In this document: positions 7,489-9,354 of the stretch, in pieces
Numbering within the stretch: the stretch's first letter is position 1
How the letters are laid out: each line of letters starts with the position of its first letter
Source: Alphaproteobacteria bacterium
GTDB lineage: Bacteria; Pseudomonadota; Alphaproteobacteria; ATCC43930; CGMCC-115725
DNA length: 9,354 nt
Direction of reading: 5' to 3'
Assembly: GCA_019241915.1 (NCBI GenBank)
Contig: JAFAWI010000246.1
Location: forward strand, 1-9,354
Notes under the pieces: model-generated
Databases searched by the model: none
What the model was told of the DNA's origin: nothing
The model's input: the letters and a program-made list of their open reading frames with translations, nothing else
Program-made: the position numbers and the translations under genes

Positions 7489-8397
7489 ATGACCATCGCC
7501 GCCCCGACCCCCACCGGTACTGCCGTCTTCGCCGACGACCGCATACCGCCGCGCGGTGTCGTCGCCAGCACCATCCGCTTCGTGCGCCGACAGCCGGTCG
7601 GCTCGATCGGCATCGTGCTGGTGGCGCTGTTCGGCTTTGCCGGGTTGTTCGCCGATTTCCTCGCCCCTTACAATCCCACGGCAAACGATTTCACTGCCAT
7701 GACCGAAGCGCCGAGCTGGGCGCACTGGCTCGGCACCGACCAGCTCGGCCGCGACATCCTTTCGCGCATCCTGTTCGGCGCCCGTACCGCATTTGTCGTC
7801 GGGCTCACCTCGGCGCTGGTCGGCGGGTTCAGCGGCCTCGTGCTCGGGGTCGGCAGCGCCTATTTCGGCGGCCGCATCGATCTCGTCCTGCAGCGCCTGC
7901 TCGACATCCTGATGTCGTTTCCGCTGATCATCATGGCGCTGGCCGTGGTCTCGATCTTTGGCACCGGGGTGCACAACGTGATCGCAGCGATCACCATCCC
8001 GCTGATCCCGCGTTGCGCGCGGGTCGTGCGCTCGAGTGCGCTGGCGATCCGCGAGGTCCCTTACGTCGATGCCGCCCGCGCCCTCGGCTTCAGCCATTCG
8101 CGGATCATCCTTGCGCATATGGTGCCGAACGTCGTGGCGCCGTTCCTGATCATGCTGACCTCGTTTGTCGGGCAGGCAATCCTCGCCGAGGCGTCGCTGT
8201 CCTATCTCGGGCTCGGCGTGCAGGAGCCGGTCGCCGCCTGGGGCCTGATGCTGCAGGGCGGCGCCGAGGAGTACGCCTCGACCGCGCCGTGGATTGCGGT
8301 GTTTCCGGGCCTCGCGATCATGCTGACGGTGTTCGGCATCAACCTGTTCGGCGACGCGCTGCGCGACGTGCTCGACCCGAAACTGCGCGAGCGATGA
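7489..8397 (+). CDS. ABC transporter permease, DppC/OppC type
   Basis: The second channel subunit, expected to pair with the DppB-type protein encoded 25 bases upstream; 302 residues. Family marks are a cytoplasmic N-terminal tail with RRQPVGSIGIVLVALFGF leading into the first membrane segment (about 38-57), the LAPYNP segment (59-63), the highly conserved LGTDQLGRDILSRILFGAR (81-99), and an EAA loop at 192-218 (Y192, A195, A196, G200, ending MVPNVVAP). SYLGLGVQEP (238-247) and the C-terminal LFGDALRDVLDPKLR are also typical. Further membrane segments lie near 102-122, 135-157, 217-240 and 267-288. No clear Shine-Dalgarno sequence precedes the ATG at 7489, so translation may depend on coupling to the upstream gene (inference). 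In classical dppABCDF or oppABCDF operons two ATPase genes follow here. Instead a convergent gene begins 21 bases later. Confidence 0.96.
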   Translation: MTIAAPTPTGTAVFADDRIPPRGVVASTIRFVRRQPVGSIGIVLVALFGFAGLFADFLAPYNPTANDFTAMTEAPSWAHWLGTDQLGRDILSRILFGARTAFVVGLTSALVGGFSGLVLGVGSAYFGGRIDLVLQRLLDILMSFPLIIMALAVVSIFGTGVHNVIAAITIPLIPRCARVVRSSALAIREVPYVDAARALGFSHSRIILAHMVPNVVAPFLIMLTSFVGQAILAEASLSYLGLGVQEPVAAWGLMLQGGAEEYASTAPWIAVFPGLAIMLTVFGINLFGDALRDVLDPKLRER

Positions 8398-8418
8398 TGC
8401 CAGCCTGTCTCGAACGGA

Positions 8419-9354
8419 CTATCTGAGCGGGCCGATCCCGCCGCCCTCCTCGTCCGCAGCTGGCGGCACGGAACCGCCGTAGGCCTGCGGCGGAGTCTGC
8501 GCGAGCTCCGCCGGTGCCAGCCGTGCGGATTGATTGCCCGGCACCGGCTGCGCCGCGTCCACGCCCGGCGGCGGCCGTTGCGCGAGCAGCACCGGAAGAC
8601 CGGTGTGCTCAGTGTCGGCCACATCCAGCGCGTGCAAATCCACGTTTTGGGCATAGTTTCCCGCTACGGCGGCAACCTGTTCCCTGATGCCTGGTGTGGC
8701 AGCAGGAGTGACCGGCTGCTCGGTATCGATCTGATCGGTCTGCGCCTTAGACGGATGCACCTCGACATAAAGGCCGATGCCGATCCATGCCGCAGCGGCG
8801 GGTTGTTCGATCGCCCGCACCGGAGTGCCGATGGCGGCGGACGTGAACAGCTTCTCGATGTCCTCGGGATAAAGGTGGATGCACCCGTGGCTGACGTTGC
8901 GGCCGACCCCATCGGGCTTGTTGGTGCCGTGCAGCAGGTAATTGGTCCAGCCGAGCCGCAGCGCGAACGCGCCGAGCGGGTTGTCCGGGCCCGGACCGAC
9001 CACCGCCGGCAGATCCGGGTTTTCGGCATGGATCGAAGCCGGGGGGATCCAAGTCGGGTTGGGCTCTTTGCGCACGACCTTTGTGGTGCTGAGCGGCGTC
9101 GTGAAGCCGGTGGCGCCGATGCCGATCGGGTAGGTCTGCACCGTCTTGCCGCCGGGCGGGAAGTAGTAGAGCCGCCGCTCGGCCAGATTGAGCACGATGC
9201 CGACGCGCGGCGCATCGGGGAGAATGTAAAGCGACGGGATCGTCAGCTGCTTGCCGGCCGGCGACCACGGGTCGACGCCGGGGTTGGCTGCCAGCAACTC
9301 GGTATAGCCGACGTCGAAGTGGCGGGCGATGTCGGCAAGGTTGTCGCCTGCCTT
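8419..9354 (-). CDS. L,D-transpeptidase with LysM and YkuD domains, YbiS/ErfK-like (5'-partial)
   Basis: A periplasmic enzyme that forms L,D cross-links in peptidoglycan or attaches proteins to it, using a catalytic cysteine. The frame is open to the right edge, so the start and signal peptide lie outside the window; 311 residues are visible. The first ~46 form a LysM peptidoglycan-binding domain (GDNLADIARHFDVGYTELLA, then ANPGVDPW). The YkuD domain spans about residues 50-183, starting at RVGIVLNLAERRLYYF. The catalytic signature is complete: HGTNKP (His142) and SHGCIHLYPEDIEKLF, with Ser155, His156 and Cys158. The residue after Cys-Ile is His160, where YbiS/ErfK relatives usually have Arg. 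After LYVEVHP comes a C-terminal tail of about 110 residues, rich in Ala, Pro and Gln and without a recognisable domain. The gene converges on the transporter block and is probably an independent transcription unit. A link to uptake of cell-wall peptides is possible but unsupported. Confidence 0.94.
   Translation of the reverse strand, partial: KAGDNLADIARHFDVGYTELLAANPGVDPWSPAGKQLTIPSLYILPDAPRVGIVLNLAERRLYYFPPGGKTVQTYPIGIGATGFTTPLSTTKVVRKEPNPTWIPPASIHAENPDLPAVVGPGPDNPLGAFALRLGWTNYLLHGTNKPDGVGRNVSHGCIHLYPEDIEKLFTSAAIGTPVRAIEQPAAAAWIGIGLYVEVHPSKAQTDQIDTEQPVTPAATPGIREQVAAVAGNYAQNVDLHALDVADTEHTGLPVLLAQRPPPGVDAAQPVPGNQSARLAPAELAQTPPQAYGGSVPPAADEEGGGIGPLR

Noticed and set aside
8427..8441. Hairpin GCGGG-CCGAT-CCCGC as terminator between the convergent genes
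   Set aside because: A 5-bp stem within coding sequence and no T-run on either strand. A second 5-bp stem at 8462-8478 is equally weak; both fit chance in GC-rich DNA.
9295..9297. TTG at 9297 as the start of the L,D-transpeptidase
   Set aside because: The frame stays open to the window edge, and the upstream residues (KAGDNLADIARHF) are the first part of the LysM domain.

Overview
The window is a GC-rich, densely coded stretch of bacterial chromosome. Codon use, protein style and the YbiS/ErfK-type L,D-transpeptidase suggest an alphaproteobacterium, probably Hyphomicrobiales (Bradyrhizobium/Xanthobacteraceae-like). That placement is inference; no rRNA or other taxonomic marker is present.

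Positions 1-8397 form one co-directional, tightly packed gene block on the + strand, with gaps of only 25-37 bases. It holds four tandem paralogous periplasmic substrate-binding proteins (SBPs) of the peptide/nickel/opine family (SBP_bac_5, DppA/OppA class), the first clipped at its 5' end by the window edge. Two inner-membrane permease subunits of DppB and DppC type follow. No ATPase gene (DppD/DppF type) is visible, and the block ends directly after the DppC-type gene. The ATPases must lie upstream of the window, elsewhere in the genome, or be shared with another transporter.

Positions 8419-9354 carry a convergent gene on the - strand for a LysM + YkuD L,D-transpeptidase, a periplasmic peptidoglycan cross-linking or lipoprotein-anchoring enzyme. 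Its N-terminus lies beyond the right edge. Only 21 bases separate it from the transporter block, and no convincing intrinsic terminator is visible.

The likely working model is that several related receptors deliver different, or differently modified, ligands to one DppBC-type channel. All four SBPs share a C-x2-C pair. Three also share a second, widely separated cysteine pair, and the second SBP has lost both of those cysteines together. The DppB-type permease also has two cysteines in its first periplasmic loop. The acidic ligand anchor of classical dipeptide/oligopeptide receptors appears to be missing, so the ligand is probably not an ordinary free-amino peptide. Different regions of the four SBPs group in conflicting ways, which suggests past recombination among the copies. 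There are no RNA genes, mobile elements or CRISPR arrays, and no gene-free stretch longer than 40 bases.
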